Positions 17,433-26,387 of a DNA stretch of 64,000 bases are shown one piece after another. The translations under genes and the position numbers were made by a program. How positions within the stretch are numbered: position 1 is the first letter of the stretch; each line of letters starts with the position of its first letter. The DNA is taken from NCBI GenBank assembly GCA_017450125.1, contig JAFSWZ010000039.1, positions 1-64,000 of the forward strand. The letters are read 5' to 3'. The notes under the pieces are model-generated. The model was not told the DNA's origin. It saw only the letters and a list, made by a program, of their open reading frames with translations, and ran no database searches. The DNA comes from Synergistaceae bacterium. GTDB taxonomy: Bacteria > Synergistota > Synergistia > Synergistales > Aminobacteriaceae.

Positions 17433-18272
17433 TTAATTCTCCCTTATCGTTACCGGCATGTTGCGGTACGCGTACTGCTTCAGCTCCGCTATGTCCTCGT
17501 TGCTGAGGCGGATGCATCCTTCTGTGGCGTTCGTGCCCCTGCTGTCGGGGTCGTGCGTTCCGTGAATGCCTATGCCCTTCCAGCCCTTAGCGTCGAGCCT
17601 CAGAAACCACGGGCCGTAAGCTCCTGCGATCTTGCCTTTGCCGTCGCGGAAGTCGTGAGACCAGCCGGATGCGTTCTCGATCGACACTATCTTGAAGTCC
17701 CCGACGGGTGTCCTGTTGTCGCCCCTCTTCTGCTTGTCGCCCTTGTTTCTGCCGACGGCAACGCTGTACGTTTTCACGGGTTCATTGCCCCTGTAGAGCG
17801 TTAAGGTGTACTCTGACTTGTTGATGACAATGCTGTACCTGCCGTTGTTCGGCTGAAGAGACACAGAGACAGGAGCAGGCAGAGTTTCCACTATTATCCT
17901 GTCGGTGTGGGGATTAGATTCTGAGGGCAGAACTATCGTGTTCTTCGTCATCGCGAGCGGAATGATTATGTGCTGCTGTTCCTGCTGAACGGGAGGGGCA
18001 GGAGGTTCTTCCGGCGCAGGAAGAGGAAGGCTCTCGGGTTCAGGGAGCGAGGCGGTAACCATCACGGGCTGGGGCTCGGCTTCGACGGCATGAGGCATGT
18101 TCAGCCCGGCGTAAACAGTGGCACACAGCACAACTCCGGCAGTGCAGAACACTCCGCGAAGCAGAGGATGAAGCCGCTTCTTGACGGTCCACTTCCCTGC
18201 CCCTCTGTCAATCCACACTGTACGGAGCGTGAACAAGTCTTTGACAAATTCGCGCAGTCTGTCAGTATTCAT
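17433..18272 (-). CDS. L,D-transpeptidase (YkuD family)
   Basis: Forms 3-3 cross-links in peptidoglycan or attaches proteins to it. The 279-residue protein has a cytoplasmic amino end, one membrane segment (about residues 38-57), a proline-rich linker (about 70-105) and a carboxy-terminal YkuD domain (about 150-278). The active site is complete: GIHGTHDP with the histidine and TEGCIRL with the catalytic cysteine and the following arginine. YSIVINKSEYTLTLYRG at the domain start is also typical. A single-pass type II membrane topology puts the domain in the periplasm. The gene precedes the YchF-like gene by two bases. Confidence 0.92.
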   Translation of the reverse strand: MNTDRLREFVKDLFTLRTVWIDRGAGKWTVKKRLHPLLRGVFCTAGVVLCATVYAGLNMPHAVEAEPQPVMVTASLPEPESLPLPAPEEPPAPPVQQEQQHIIIPLAMTKNTIVLPSESNPHTDRIIVETLPAPVSVSLQPNNGRYSIVINKSEYTLTLYRGNEPVKTYSVAVGRNKGDKQKRGDNRTPVGDFKIVSIENASGWSHDFRDGKGKIAGAYGPWFLRLDAKGWKGIGIHGTHDPDSRGTNATEGCIRLSNEDIAELKQYAYRNMPVTIREN

Positions 18273-18326
18273 GTGTAAGTTCTCCTTTACGGGTATTACT
18301 GAATATTAGCGCATTGGGGGCAAAAA

Positions 18327-19808
18327 TCAACTGGGATTTTCCGCCCGCACAGCAAGTTTTGCCTCTATGTCCGTGAGCTTCGCCCTGTCTCCGAACAGTA
18401 ACAGCGTGTCGTCCTTCTCGAGCACCGTCCAGCCCTTAGGGATGAGGTACTTATCTCCTCTGTTGATGAGCAGGATAGTTACTCCGTCGGGAAAACGCAG
18501 ATCCTTCACCGCCGTGCCGATCACCGCCGCATCGGGCAGAAGGTCTACCTCGCGCGTAACGTCATCGCCAGAACTCGGCGTGATGTCGAAGTTCAGCGTC
18601 CAGCTCTTGGCCTCGCGTACTGCGGCATCAAGGCGGAGGAGCTTTGCAGCACCAGCGAGGGTCTTGCCCTGAATCATCACTGATGTGAGGACGACGAAGA
18701 ATATCAGGTTGAACATGTACTTTGCCTGAGGATGTCCCTCAGTGAGCGGGTAAGTTGCGAGGATTATGGGCACTGCTCCTCTTAGTCCCGTCCAGCTCAC
18801 GAAGAGTTTTTCCCGCCAGTTGAAGCGGCTGAAGATTGTCCCGATGAATACGGCTATAGGACGGGCAATGAACATCAGGCAGAACGACACCAGAAGCCCG
18901 AAACTTATCACCTCAACGTCGAAGACTTCACGCGGTGTAACGAGCAGTCCCAGCACGAGGAACATTATTATCTGCATCAGCCACGCAAAGCCTTCGTGGA
19001 ATCTCTGCAGGCTGTACTTGTAGAGGAAGTCTCCGCCTCCCATTACGATGCCGCACACGTACACGGCCAAGTATCCGTTGCCGTAGACCGTCTCGGTAAG
19101 TCCGAAGGTTGCCATGACGATGGAGATTCCCCACACGGGATAGAGTGCCTCATTCGTAACCCTGAGACGCTGGATTGCGTAGCACGCGAACTTCCCCATC
19201 ACGAAGCCCATAGCTCCGCCTGCCGCCATCTGAACAACGAACTTCACAGCGAGTTCCGTAACCGGCACGTCAGGAGTCTTCAGCCAGGTTATTGCCGTGA
19301 GAGTGAGGAAGACTGCCATAGGGTCATTGCTGCCGCTCTCGAACTCAAGCAGGGGCTTCAACGCTCCCTTAACGCCGACCTTCTGCGTGCGTAGGATCGA
19401 GAAGACTGCCGCCGCGTCTGTTGAGGAGATTATTGCGCCGAGAAGGAACGCGTCCTTGTAGTCGAACTGCGGGAGCATAGCCAGAGGCACAGCCATAGCT
19501 ACAGCAGTGAGGAACACTCCGAGAGTCGAGAGCACAACTCCCTGCGTAACGATGGGCTTAACGTCGCTCCACTGTGTCTGGAAGCCGCCGGAGAACAGGA
19601 TAAATGCCAGCGCGAACGTTCCGACGTTGTTTGCGGCGACGGCATCGGAGAAGTTGAGGCCGCCCGGACCGTCAACACCAGCGAGCATACCGATCCCGAG
19701 AAAGAGGATAAGGGCAGGGACTTTTATCTTCTCGGAGAGTGCTCCGGCAACGAGGGACAGGAAGAACAGCATTCCTGCGACAAGGAAGGGGTTAATAGTC
19801 TGAAGCAT
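18327..19808 (-). CDS. K+(Na+)/H+ antiporter of the CPA1 family, NhaP2-like
   Basis: A 493-residue cation/proton antiporter. It has about 12 membrane segments in the first 390 residues, with ISSTDAAAVF and LEFESGSNDPMAVFLT, the conserved acidic sites of CPA1 exchangers, and SWTGLRGAVPI later. The soluble end (about residues 415-490) reads AVIGTAVKDLRFPDGVTILL and WTVLEKDDTLLLFGD, a TrkA-C-like regulatory domain as in NhaP2/CvrA. It likely exports K+ or Na+ across the inner membrane to adjust pH and osmolarity. Which ion is carried is not visible in the sequence. Confidence 0.9.
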   Translation of the reverse strand: MLQTINPFLVAGMLFFLSLVAGALSEKIKVPALILFLGIGMLAGVDGPGGLNFSDAVAANNVGTFALAFILFSGGFQTQWSDVKPIVTQGVVLSTLGVFLTAVAMAVPLAMLPQFDYKDAFLLGAIISSTDAAAVFSILRTQKVGVKGALKPLLEFESGSNDPMAVFLTLTAITWLKTPDVPVTELAVKFVVQMAAGGAMGFVMGKFACYAIQRLRVTNEALYPVWGISIVMATFGLTETVYGNGYLAVYVCGIVMGGGDFLYKYSLQRFHEGFAWLMQIIMFLVLGLLVTPREVFDVEVISFGLLVSFCLMFIARPIAVFIGTIFSRFNWREKLFVSWTGLRGAVPIILATYPLTEGHPQAKYMFNLIFFVVLTSVMIQGKTLAGAAKLLRLDAAVREAKSWTLNFDITPSSGDDVTREVDLLPDAAVIGTAVKDLRFPDGVTILLINRGDKYLIPKGWTVLEKDDTLLLFGDRAKLTDIEAKLAVRAENPS

Positions 19809-19868
19809 AAGCGATAAATATTTCCTCCTAACGATACATTGAGATGATGCAATTATCGCACATAAACA

Positions 19869-19903
19869 GCGAGCTTCCCCCCATAATTTCAGGAGAAGCC
19901 CGC
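19869..19903 (-). terminator. Terminator of the giant surface-protein gene
   Basis: On the minus strand GCGGGCTTCTCC pairs with GGGGGGAAGCTCGC across a short loop, one mismatch and one wobble, then TGTTTATG. It lies 24 bases after the stop codon at 19927. Confidence 0.6.
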
Positions 19904-19926
19904 CGTGTCAGTTCTGCGTGTTGATG

Positions 19927-22900
19927 TTATCTCTTGCGCTTGATGAAGAACGCGAGGACTGCTGCTCCTGCGACGGAGAGTCCCGCATCACAGCCGCCGC
20001 CGGGGCTTCCGATGGATGAAGGCTCTGCTGTGCTCGTGGTAATGACGGGCGCGTAGGTCTTGTCCGGCTCCATGTACGCCGCCGCGTTGACCTTCTTGCT
20101 CTCGGGAACGGTCTTGACCTCGTTTCCGTCGTCGTCAACGAACGTGCCGGTCTCGTCGTCGCCGCTGTCGTCTGACGCGCTGACTTCCGCAGTGCCAGTG
20201 TCGCTCTCGGGGAACATGTGCAGTACGATAACTGCTCCCACGTCGAGGCTCGTGAGGTCAATTCCCCAGACGTAGACTGCAGGGGTCTCCACGCGCATTA
20301 CGGGGAGAACGAGTGCCGGTATCTCGCCTGCCGGGATGGCCGCAACTTCCTCACTGCTGAGGGAGGATCTGTCGCCGCCTGACGCACTTTCGGGAAGCGC
20401 AAGGACTTCCGTGTCGCCGGTGAGAACTCCCACAATGGCCTGAAGAAGGCTGATTATATTCCCGGTTACTGTTTCGCTCTCTAGGTTCGCTGTCGGACGG
20501 GAAGGCCTCACAGGCACAGCCTCAACAGTCGGCGCGGAGGTGTCGCGGCTGTCGACTTCGGGAACAGTAACATCTACGCTGTCGGTGTCGGGAACAGAGT
20601 TGTCTCCGCTGTCGGGCTTCACATCCGGTGATGATGACACACCCGAAACTGCAATGTACATCGCCAGCTTTATGTGCCCGTCCTTCACTCCGTCGGCTAT
20701 CAGCGTCTCGCCTTCAGGTGAAAGCATGTACTCGCCTTCCTCAACATCCCCCGAAGCCGCATCTGCCGCCATCACTCCGTAGAACAGCATGATGTCTTCT
20801 CCGTCAATCATCGCGCCTGCCCCCGTGAGAGCAGTTACATCGCGCGACACACCGTAAGCCTGTACCGCCACAACTTTTAGCCCTGTCTTGCTGCTCAGAT
20901 CCGAGAGGTTCGGCATCTCACGGTAGCCGCTCTCTCCGACAGGAAGTGCGTTTATCGCCGTGAAGACCCTGTTGTAATTCTCCGTCCCAAGCGTTGTACG
21001 CGTCATGGTGAACTGCTTTCCGAAGCCTACGATACCCTTATAGTCGGCTGATACCCCGTTAAGAACTATGTCGAACGAGAAGCCGGAGTCCTGAACGCCC
21101 GCATCGTATGCGTCCGCCCTGTTGATGTCCCTCGACGTGCAGTCCGTTGCGTTGATGAAGTTGTTCTTGTCGAGCTCGGCATCAACCGCGTCCATTGCCC
21201 CGCGAGGAGTAAGCAGGAAGTTCAAGGCGGCAGTGTTCTTGTCCGTCGAGACGATAAGGTCTGTTGCGTCCGTCGTGAAGACATCAACGAACGTGCTCAC
21301 ATCAATGTACGTCTCGTTCCCGAACACAGCTTTGTACCTTCCCGCTCCGACATACGGCGAGAACGTCAGAGTCTTGTCGCTGCTCGAGTAAGTGTAGAGG
21401 TCAGGGCTGAGTGCGTCCGCGTGCCTGATGTTCGGCGTTACTGACACTATATCGTACTCCGCTCCCGCAGGAACATCGAACGACATCGTTACTGCCTGCC
21501 CCGCACCTTGAAGGAGTGCGTGATAACCCTCAGGGTACACCGGCGAAACATCAACGCTTGCCTGTTTCTTCAGCAACACGCTGCTCTTGAGCACAACGTC
21601 AGGAAGATTCTTCACCATGTACTTGATCTCAGTGATGGTCTTGCCCTCAAGGTCTGCTGTGTAATCATAATCCCTCGAGATTCCGTGAGGCTCGATGAAC
21701 TCCTTGATTGTCAGTGCGACAGTTCCTGCGGTGAACCACAAGTTGCTGTTGTGCCTGAGGCCGTAAGTCTTTCCCTCCGAAGTCGTGATGAGTGCGCCCA
21801 GATAGTTCTCGCGCGCGGCTATTGTGTCAAGGCTGGCATGTGTGATGTTCAGCGTGTAGTTCCCCCACGTGCTGGCTGTTCCGCTCGAGAGGGTTATTGC
21901 AGCGTCGTCGAACTCCCTTTCTTCCGTGAACATCTTGCCGAACTTACCTGCTGAATCAGCGTCCTTGTACTCAGCGAAAACATCTACGCTCCACGTGTAT
22001 CGTTTGTCCGCGCTTAGTGCCTGATACACTGCCTCAGACATGCGAACCTGCACAGCTTTTACGCCCGTGATGTCCCTGCCGCCGATGTCGTTGCTCTCGC
22101 TCGCCAGCTGGGCGAAATTGTTTGCGATTCTGGCTGTCGGAGAACTCACTGCGTCAAGACCGTCCACCCAGAGGTCAGCTGAAGTCTTGCCGGTCTCTCC
22201 TGCGTAGAACTCCGCCCAAGTCATGTCGGTAGTCGCGTAGTGATTACCTTCCGCGTAGAAGTTCAGGGCTATATCGCTGTACCCCTCTATCTTGAAGATT
22301 GCCGTATAATTTCCACCGGCAAGATCCCCGCTGATCGTCAAGGCCTTCCCTGTGTACGTATAGCCTGCTATCGGTGTACGGTTGCGCCCGTTCACAAAAA
22401 CAAACGAAGCAAGATCATACGATACCCCTTCAGGAATACCCGTGAACGTCAGCGGGATTGTTACATCAGTTCCTGTGGTTACCTTGTCTCCAGAGACACC
22501 AACCGTCGCTTCTGAGAACAGAGGGACTTTCACACTGCACGTGATGTGCTTGTCCGGCGCGTCCTTGAGCAGGTAGGTTATGCCGGTGATGGTCTTTCCG
22601 GCCAAGTCGTTGGTGTGTGCATAAGCAGGATGGTTGCCGTGAGGCTCCGTGAAGTCCGTTACGCAGAATGCCATCTCGTCATTCTTGAAGAATAAGTTGT
22701 AGAGGTGCTGTAGGCCGTACTTCTTTCCGTCCGAAGTCTCGAGAACTGCGCCGAGATACTTCCCTGAAACGTCGATGCTGTCAACGCCCGAGAGCTTCAG
22801 CCAGTAGTTGCCCCACACTGTTGATGCTCCGCTGGAGAGCGCGACAGATGCACTCGCAACCTCCTCGAGCTCGGTAACCATTTTCCCGAACGTCCCGTCT

Positions 22901-25191
22901 GCGCTGACTTCCTTATACTCGCTGAAGGCCTCACTGCTGGCCTTGTAGCGCGAGTCCTTGCTCAGAAGCCCGTAAAGCTCCTCGTTCATCCTCACGTGAA
23001 CGTCAGCCAGACCGCCTATGCGCGTGATGCTCTTCCCGTCCTCCGATACAACGTCGAACGACAGCACGCCGAACCTTGCGGCCTTGCCCGTTGTCGCCGA
23101 ACTCACAGCGTCGAGGCTGATCGCTGAGGCTTCCCCTATCTCGCCGGTGAAGAACTCCGTGTAGGTCATGTTCGTCGTCGCGTAATGCCAGCCCGAAACG
23201 TACACCGCTGCAGTGATGTCCGTGTAGTTGCTGCTGGAGAACGTTATAACATAAGAATTGGCCGGGATGCCTGCCTTGAACGTCAATTTTCCGTCAGAGT
23301 AAGAATAGAGCTCAGAGCTGACTGCCGACGAACCTTTCGCTGAAGGCGTAACCGCTGAGACCGTGTAGCCCGCATCCGAAGGCACGTTCTGGAACGTGAA
23401 GCTGACTGTGTCTCCAGCTTCTGCCTCTGCCTTGTCGGGGGAAGCCACTGCTTTGCAGAAATACTTGACGAACACATCACAGCTTATCACCGCGTCAGGC
23501 TGGTTCTTGAGCATGTAGGTTATCTTCTTGATGGTTTTGCCCTGCATGTCCTCAGTGTGCTTGAACGACAGGTGAGTTCCGTTCTTTTCCTCGAAGTCAT
23601 CAATACTGAAGCCTATCTGCTCGGCCAAGTTGCCCCTTATCCACAGGTTATGCAGAGGCTTGAGGCCGTAGACTGCTCCGTCGCTGGTCTCGAGCGTCGC
23701 CCCCAAGAAGTTGTCGAGGCTTGCTCCGATGTCCAGATCAAGGCTCGCGTAGTTGAAGTTAGAGAGGTTCAGCCTGTAGTGGCCGTGTCCGTTGGAAGTC
23801 CCTCCGGCAAGAGCTACGTCAACGCTCAGCTTTGCGTTCACATCCAGAGACTGCGTAACCATCTTTCCGAACGTGCCGTCTGCATCAACGTCCTTGTACT
23901 CGGCGAAGGTATCTCCGCTGAACGTGTAGCGGCTGTCGTTCCTGAGAGTCTGATACACTGCGTCGGTCATTCGGACCTGCACTGCCTTCACGCCTTCGAA
24001 GACCGTGCCGTCTCCCGAAGTTCTGGCCGTAAAGCCCTGAAACCTGCTCACGAAACGCGTGGTAGCTGTGCTCACAGCATCATATTCCTCTGCCATGTCT
24101 GCCGCTTTCCCGCCGATTTCTCCCGCGTAGAACTCTGCCCACGTCATGTCAGTCGTTGCGTACCATGACGACACCTTGAACGTCGCCGCAACATCAGCGT
24201 ATTCTTCGCTCGTGAATGTCGCAGTGTAGCTCCCTTCTGCTGGGTTCGTGAGGGTCAGTACTCCGCCCTCGTAGGTGTAACCAGTTACGGCCTTGCTGTT
24301 CCTGCCGCTCCCGGTTGAGAGGCCCGAGAGCGTGTAGCCTTCCGCATCCTTCACGACGAACTTCACGGAGACCGTCGCATCTCTCTTGTAGTCCGACGAC
24401 TCTGCCTCGATGTCCGCGCTTCCCAGAGGCTTGACGTAAAGGTTCGTGTTGACCACAACGTCGGGCTTGTCCTTGAGGAGGTAGGTTATCTTGGTGATGG
24501 TCTCGCCCTCAAGGTCTGAGGTGTACTGCCAGCTCCTCTGGACTCCTGTCCCGTGAGGCTCGGTGTAGTTTGCGCTCACGCAGAAAGCTACGTCGGTGTT
24601 GCTCCAGATGTTGTTGTCATGACGCAGGCCGTAGACCTTTCCGCTCGCGGTCTCGAGCAGTGCTCCCATGTAGTTCGCGGCAACCTTGCTCGTGTCCGTT
24701 GTGCCGATGTCAATGTCAGCACTCTTCACGCTCAGGACGTAGTGCCCCCAGCGTGCGCTTGAGCCCGTCGCCATCGACACGACAGCTTCACCCGCCGTAA
24801 CCTTCTCGCCGACCATTGCGCCGAACGAGCCGTCAGCGTTCACGGGCTTGTACTCTCTGAATGACGATGTGCTGAGCGTGAAACGTGTTTTGTCGGTCAA
24901 AGCATTGTACACATCTTCACTCATTCTCACCTGCACAGCCTTCATGCCGCTGAGGGTCGTTCCGTTGTCGCCGGAAACTCCGAGCACCAAAGGAAATCTT
25001 CCCAGCCCGTGAGTTGTCGGGGTGCTGAACGCGTCGAGGCCTTCTGCTTTGAGGTCAGAAGATGTTTCGCCGGTCTCACCCGCATAGTACTCTGACCAGG
25101 TCATGTCTGTTGTTGCCCAGATGTCCGCGCCGAACGCACAGCTTGCCGCAAACACACTGCACAGCACCAGAAGAACACATAACTTCTTCAC
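19927..25191 (-). CDS. Giant repeat surface protein with Synergist-CTERM-type tail
   Basis: A 1754-residue exported protein of unknown function. The GTG at 25189-25191 is the best start: GGAG lies 10 bases before it and a clear signal peptide follows (KKLCVLLVLCSVFAASCAFG, cut near AFG-A). Four units of about 315 residues start at DNA 25118, 24159, 23194 and 22244; each opens with an ATTDMTWAEFY-like motif, then DAVSSATT-like and VRMSEAVYQAL-like stretches, and ends in a beta-rich, Ig-like part. From about 21290 a different region follows, then a Ser/Asp/Pro-rich linker. The tail SIGSPGGGCDAGLSVAG, a hydrophobic run and KRKR is a sorting signal of the Synergist-CTERM type, implying processing and anchoring at the cell surface. 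Adhesion is a guess only. It is divergent from the dapA operon. Confidence 0.85.
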   Translation of the reverse strand: MKKLCVLLVLCSVFAASCAFGADIWATTDMTWSEYYAGETGETSSDLKAEGLDAFSTPTTHGLGRFPLVLGVSGDNGTTLSGMKAVQVRMSEDVYNALTDKTRFTLSTSSFREYKPVNADGSFGAMVGEKVTAGEAVVSMATGSSARWGHYVLSVKSADIDIGTTDTSKVAANYMGALLETASGKVYGLRHDNNIWSNTDVAFCVSANYTEPHGTGVQRSWQYTSDLEGETITKITYLLKDKPDVVVNTNLYVKPLGSADIEAESSDYKRDATVSVKFVVKDAEGYTLSGLSTGSGRNSKAVTGYTYEGGVLTLTNPAEGSYTATFTSEEYADVAATFKVSSWYATTDMTWAEFYAGEIGGKAADMAEEYDAVSTATTRFVSRFQGFTARTSGDGTVFEGVKAVQVRMTDAVYQTLRNDSRYTFSGDTFAEYKDVDADGTFGKMVTQSLDVNAKLSVDVALAGGTSNGHGHYRLNLSNFNYASLDLDIGASLDNFLGATLETSDGAVYGLKPLHNLWIRGNLAEQIGFSIDDFEEKNGTHLSFKHTEDMQGKTIKKITYMLKNQPDAVISCDVFVKYFCKAVASPDKAEAEAGDTVSFTFQNVPSDAGYTVSAVTPSAKGSSAVSSELYSYSDGKLTFKAGIPANSYVITFSSSNYTDITAAVYVSGWHYATTNMTYTEFFTGEIGEASAISLDAVSSATTGKAARFGVLSFDVVSEDGKSITRIGGLADVHVRMNEELYGLLSKDSRYKASSEAFSEYKEVSADGTFGKMVTELEEVASASVALSSGASTVWGNYWLKLSGVDSIDVSGKYLGAVLETSDGKKYGLQHLYNLFFKNDEMAFCVTDFTEPHGNHPAYAHTNDLAGKTITGITYLLKDAPDKHITCSVKVPLFSEATVGVSGDKVTTGTDVTIPLTFTGIPEGVSYDLASFVFVNGRNRTPIAGYTYTGKALTISGDLAGGNYTAIFKIEGYSDIALNFYAEGNHYATTDMTWAEFYAGETGKTSADLWVDGLDAVSSPTARIANNFAQLASESNDIGGRDITGVKAVQVRMSEAVYQALSADKRYTWSVDVFAEYKDADSAGKFGKMFTEEREFDDAAITLSSGTASTWGNYTLNITHASLDTIAARENYLGALITTSEGKTYGLRHNSNLWFTAGTVALTIKEFIEPHGISRDYDYTADLEGKTITEIKYMVKNLPDVVLKSSVLLKKQASVDVSPVYPEGYHALLQGAGQAVTMSFDVPAGAEYDIVSVTPNIRHADALSPDLYTYSSSDKTLTFSPYVGAGRYKAVFGNETYIDVSTFVDVFTTDATDLIVSTDKNTAALNFLLTPRGAMDAVDAELDKNNFINATDCTSRDINRADAYDAGVQDSGFSFDIVLNGVSADYKGIVGFGKQFTMTRTTLGTENYNRVFTAINALPVGESGYREMPNLSDLSSKTGLKVVAVQAYGVSRDVTALTGAGAMIDGEDIMLFYGVMAADAASGDVEEGEYMLSPEGETLIADGVKDGHIKLAMYIAVSGVSSSPDVKPDSGDNSVPDTDSVDVTVPEVDSRDTSAPTVEAVPVRPSRPTANLESETVTGNIISLLQAIVGVLTGDTEVLALPESASGGDRSSLSSEEVAAIPAGEIPALVLPVMRVETPAVYVWGIDLTSLDVGAVIVLHMFPESDTGTAEVSASDDSGDDETGTFVDDDGNEVKTVPESKKVNAAAYMEPDKTYAPVITTSTAEPSSIGSPGGGCDAGLSVAGAAVLAFFIKRKR
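21290..25118 (-). repeat. Four diverged protein-coding repeats of about 315 codons in the surface protein
   Basis: Unit starts are marked by TTDMTWSEYYAGE, TTDMTWAEFYAGE, TTNMTYTEFFTGE and TTDMTWAEFYAGE near 25118, 24159, 23194 and 22244. The units differ throughout, so they are old duplications. Confidence 0.8.
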
Positions 25192-25234
25192 TGCTAATTC
25201 ATCTCCTAAAAGTTTTGTACTGGAAACAGTCGCA

Positions 25235-25264
25235 ATTATATCACGCGGGGATTTGACAAGATAA
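25235..25264 (-). promoter_or_regulatory. Probable promoter of the surface-protein gene
   Basis: On the minus strand a perfect TATAAT (25235-25240) lies 44 bases before the GTG start, with TTATCT as a possible -35 at 18 bp. It overlaps the dapA promoter on the other strand, so the two may compete. Confidence 0.5.
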
Positions 25265-25281
25265 ATTTTCGCGTCTATCAT
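25253..25281 (+). promoter_or_regulatory. Promoter of the dapA operon
   Basis: TTGACA (25253-25258), a 17-base spacer, then TATCAT (25276-25281). This is the strongest sigma-70-type promoter seen in the window. Transcription would begin near 25289, leaving a leader of about 210 bases before dapA. Confidence 0.75.
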
Positions 25282-25326
25282 TTCACGCATTCACACTAAA
25301 TTTTTGCGGAGGAGGATGAAGAGTTG

Positions 25327-25398
25327 ATGCGTTATTCTTGCGCAGTGTCTTCGTGCTCCAAGATAAAGCGTAACTGTCTCTTGTTCTGTGGTGAATGA
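25327..25398 (+). CDS. Possible 23-residue cysteine-rich leader peptide
   Basis: The open frame MRYSCAVSSCSKIKRNCLL plus FCGE starts 11 bases after a GGAGGAGG site inside the dapA leader. Four cysteines are spaced 5, 7 and 4 residues apart and there are two lysines. It could be a regulatory leader peptide, a small protein in its own right, or chance. I do not recognise a family. Confidence 0.3.
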   Translation: MRYSCAVSSCSKIKRNCLLFCGE

Positions 25399-25426
25399 CG
25401 GACAGAAGATTTTGCTGAACATTAAG

Positions 25427-25464
25427 GCCGCTCTTTCACGACTAGGACAAGGGGCGGCTTTTTT
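25427..25464 (+). terminator. Intrinsic terminator ahead of dapA
   Basis: GCCGCTCT pairs with GGGGCGGC (two G-U pairs) across a 16-base loop, followed by six T. It sits between the leader ORF and the dapA start, inside the transcript, so it probably works as a regulated terminator. Confidence 0.75.
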
Positions 25465-25497
25465 GTGTATGAATATAAATTCAGGAGGTTATTATTC

Positions 25498-26385
25498 ATG
25501 ACGGACAGCCCCATTTTCAGGGGAGTAGCTACGGCACTCATTACCCCCCTCAACGAGAACGGCATCGACTATGACGCATTCGGACGCGTGATTGACTGGC
25601 AGTGCGAGCAGGGCATCAACGCGCTCGTCATCGCAGGGACAACGGGCGAAGGCTCGACCCTCAACGACAAGGAGCACAAGGACGCGGTGAAGTTCGCGGT
25701 CGAACGCATAGCAGGACGGTGCAAGGTCATCGCCGCAACCGGCTCGAACGACACAGCATACGCAATACAGCTCTCTAAGTTTGCGTGCGATGCAGGAGCA
25801 GACGGCCTTCTCGTCATCACTCCCTACTACAACAAAGCAACCCAGAAGGGACTTATCACCAGCTTCACGAAGATTGCCGACGCAGTGGACAAGCCAATCA
25901 TCCTCTACAACGTGCCCAGCAGGACGGGCGTGAACATTGAGCCGGAGACTTATGCGGCGGTAGCAGACCATCCAATGATTCGGGGCATCAAGGAAGCGAA
26001 TTCCAACATCAGCAAGATTGTGCACACAGTGCAGTTAGTCGGCGACAAGCTCGACATCTACTCTGGCAATGATGACCAGATAGTACCTATCCTCTCGATG
26101 GGCGGCAAGGGAGTGATTTCCGTACTGTCGAACGTTGCGCCGAAGCAGACAATGGAGATCTGCGAGCGGTTCTTTGCGGGCGACGTTAAGGGTGCGGCTG
26201 AGTTGCAGTGCAGGTATCTTCCGCTCGTCAATGCCCTGTTCTCTGAGGTCAACCCGATTCCAGCGAAGGCGGCTATGGCGGCTATGGGCTGGTGCAAGAA
26301 CTACGTCAGGCTTCCCTTAACGCCGATGGAAGACGCGCACTGGCAGAAGCTCAAGGCATTGATGCAGGAGCAGGGGTTACTCTAG
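25498..26385 (+). CDS. dapA: 4-hydroxy-tetrahydrodipicolinate synthase
   Basis: First committed enzyme of lysine and diaminopimelate synthesis; condenses pyruvate with aspartate semialdehyde. The 295 residues show ATALITPLNENGIDYDAF, GTTGEGSTL, TPYYNKATQKGL and the conserved tyrosine in YNVPSRTG. The Schiff-base lysine is in IRGIKEAN. The ATG at 25498 is chosen because AGGAGG lies 9 bases before it; an upstream in-frame GTG would add 11 non-family residues. It is the first enzyme gene of the operon dapA-dapB-dapH-deacetylase-aspartate kinases, with dapB two bases downstream, and sits behind the leader and terminator described above. Confidence 0.97.
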   Translation: MTDSPIFRGVATALITPLNENGIDYDAFGRVIDWQCEQGINALVIAGTTGEGSTLNDKEHKDAVKFAVERIAGRCKVIAATGSNDTAYAIQLSKFACDAGADGLLVITPYYNKATQKGLITSFTKIADAVDKPIILYNVPSRTGVNIEPETYAAVADHPMIRGIKEANSNISKIVHTVQLVGDKLDIYSGNDDQIVPILSMGGKGVISVLSNVAPKQTMEICERFFAGDVKGAAELQCRYLPLVNALFSEVNPIPAKAAMAAMGWCKNYVRLPLTPMEDAHWQKLKALMQEQGLL

Positions 26386-26387
26386 TC

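Larger units (their letters stand above)
25289..25497 (+). promoter_or_regulatory. dapA leader with attenuator-like layout
   Basis: Between the promoter and dapA lies a leader of about 210 bases with a strong ribosome-binding site (GGAGGAGG near 25310), a 23-codon open frame (25327-25398) and an intrinsic terminator (25427-25464) ahead of the dapA site AGGAGG (25483-25488). This layout fits transcription attenuation. I could not match a known lysine riboswitch core to it by eye, and no T-box sequence is present. Confidence 0.5.

Noticed and set aside
25289-25497. Lysine riboswitch or T-box in the dapA leader
   Set aside because: The expected conserved core sequences could not be found by eye. 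Kept only as an attenuator-like leader.
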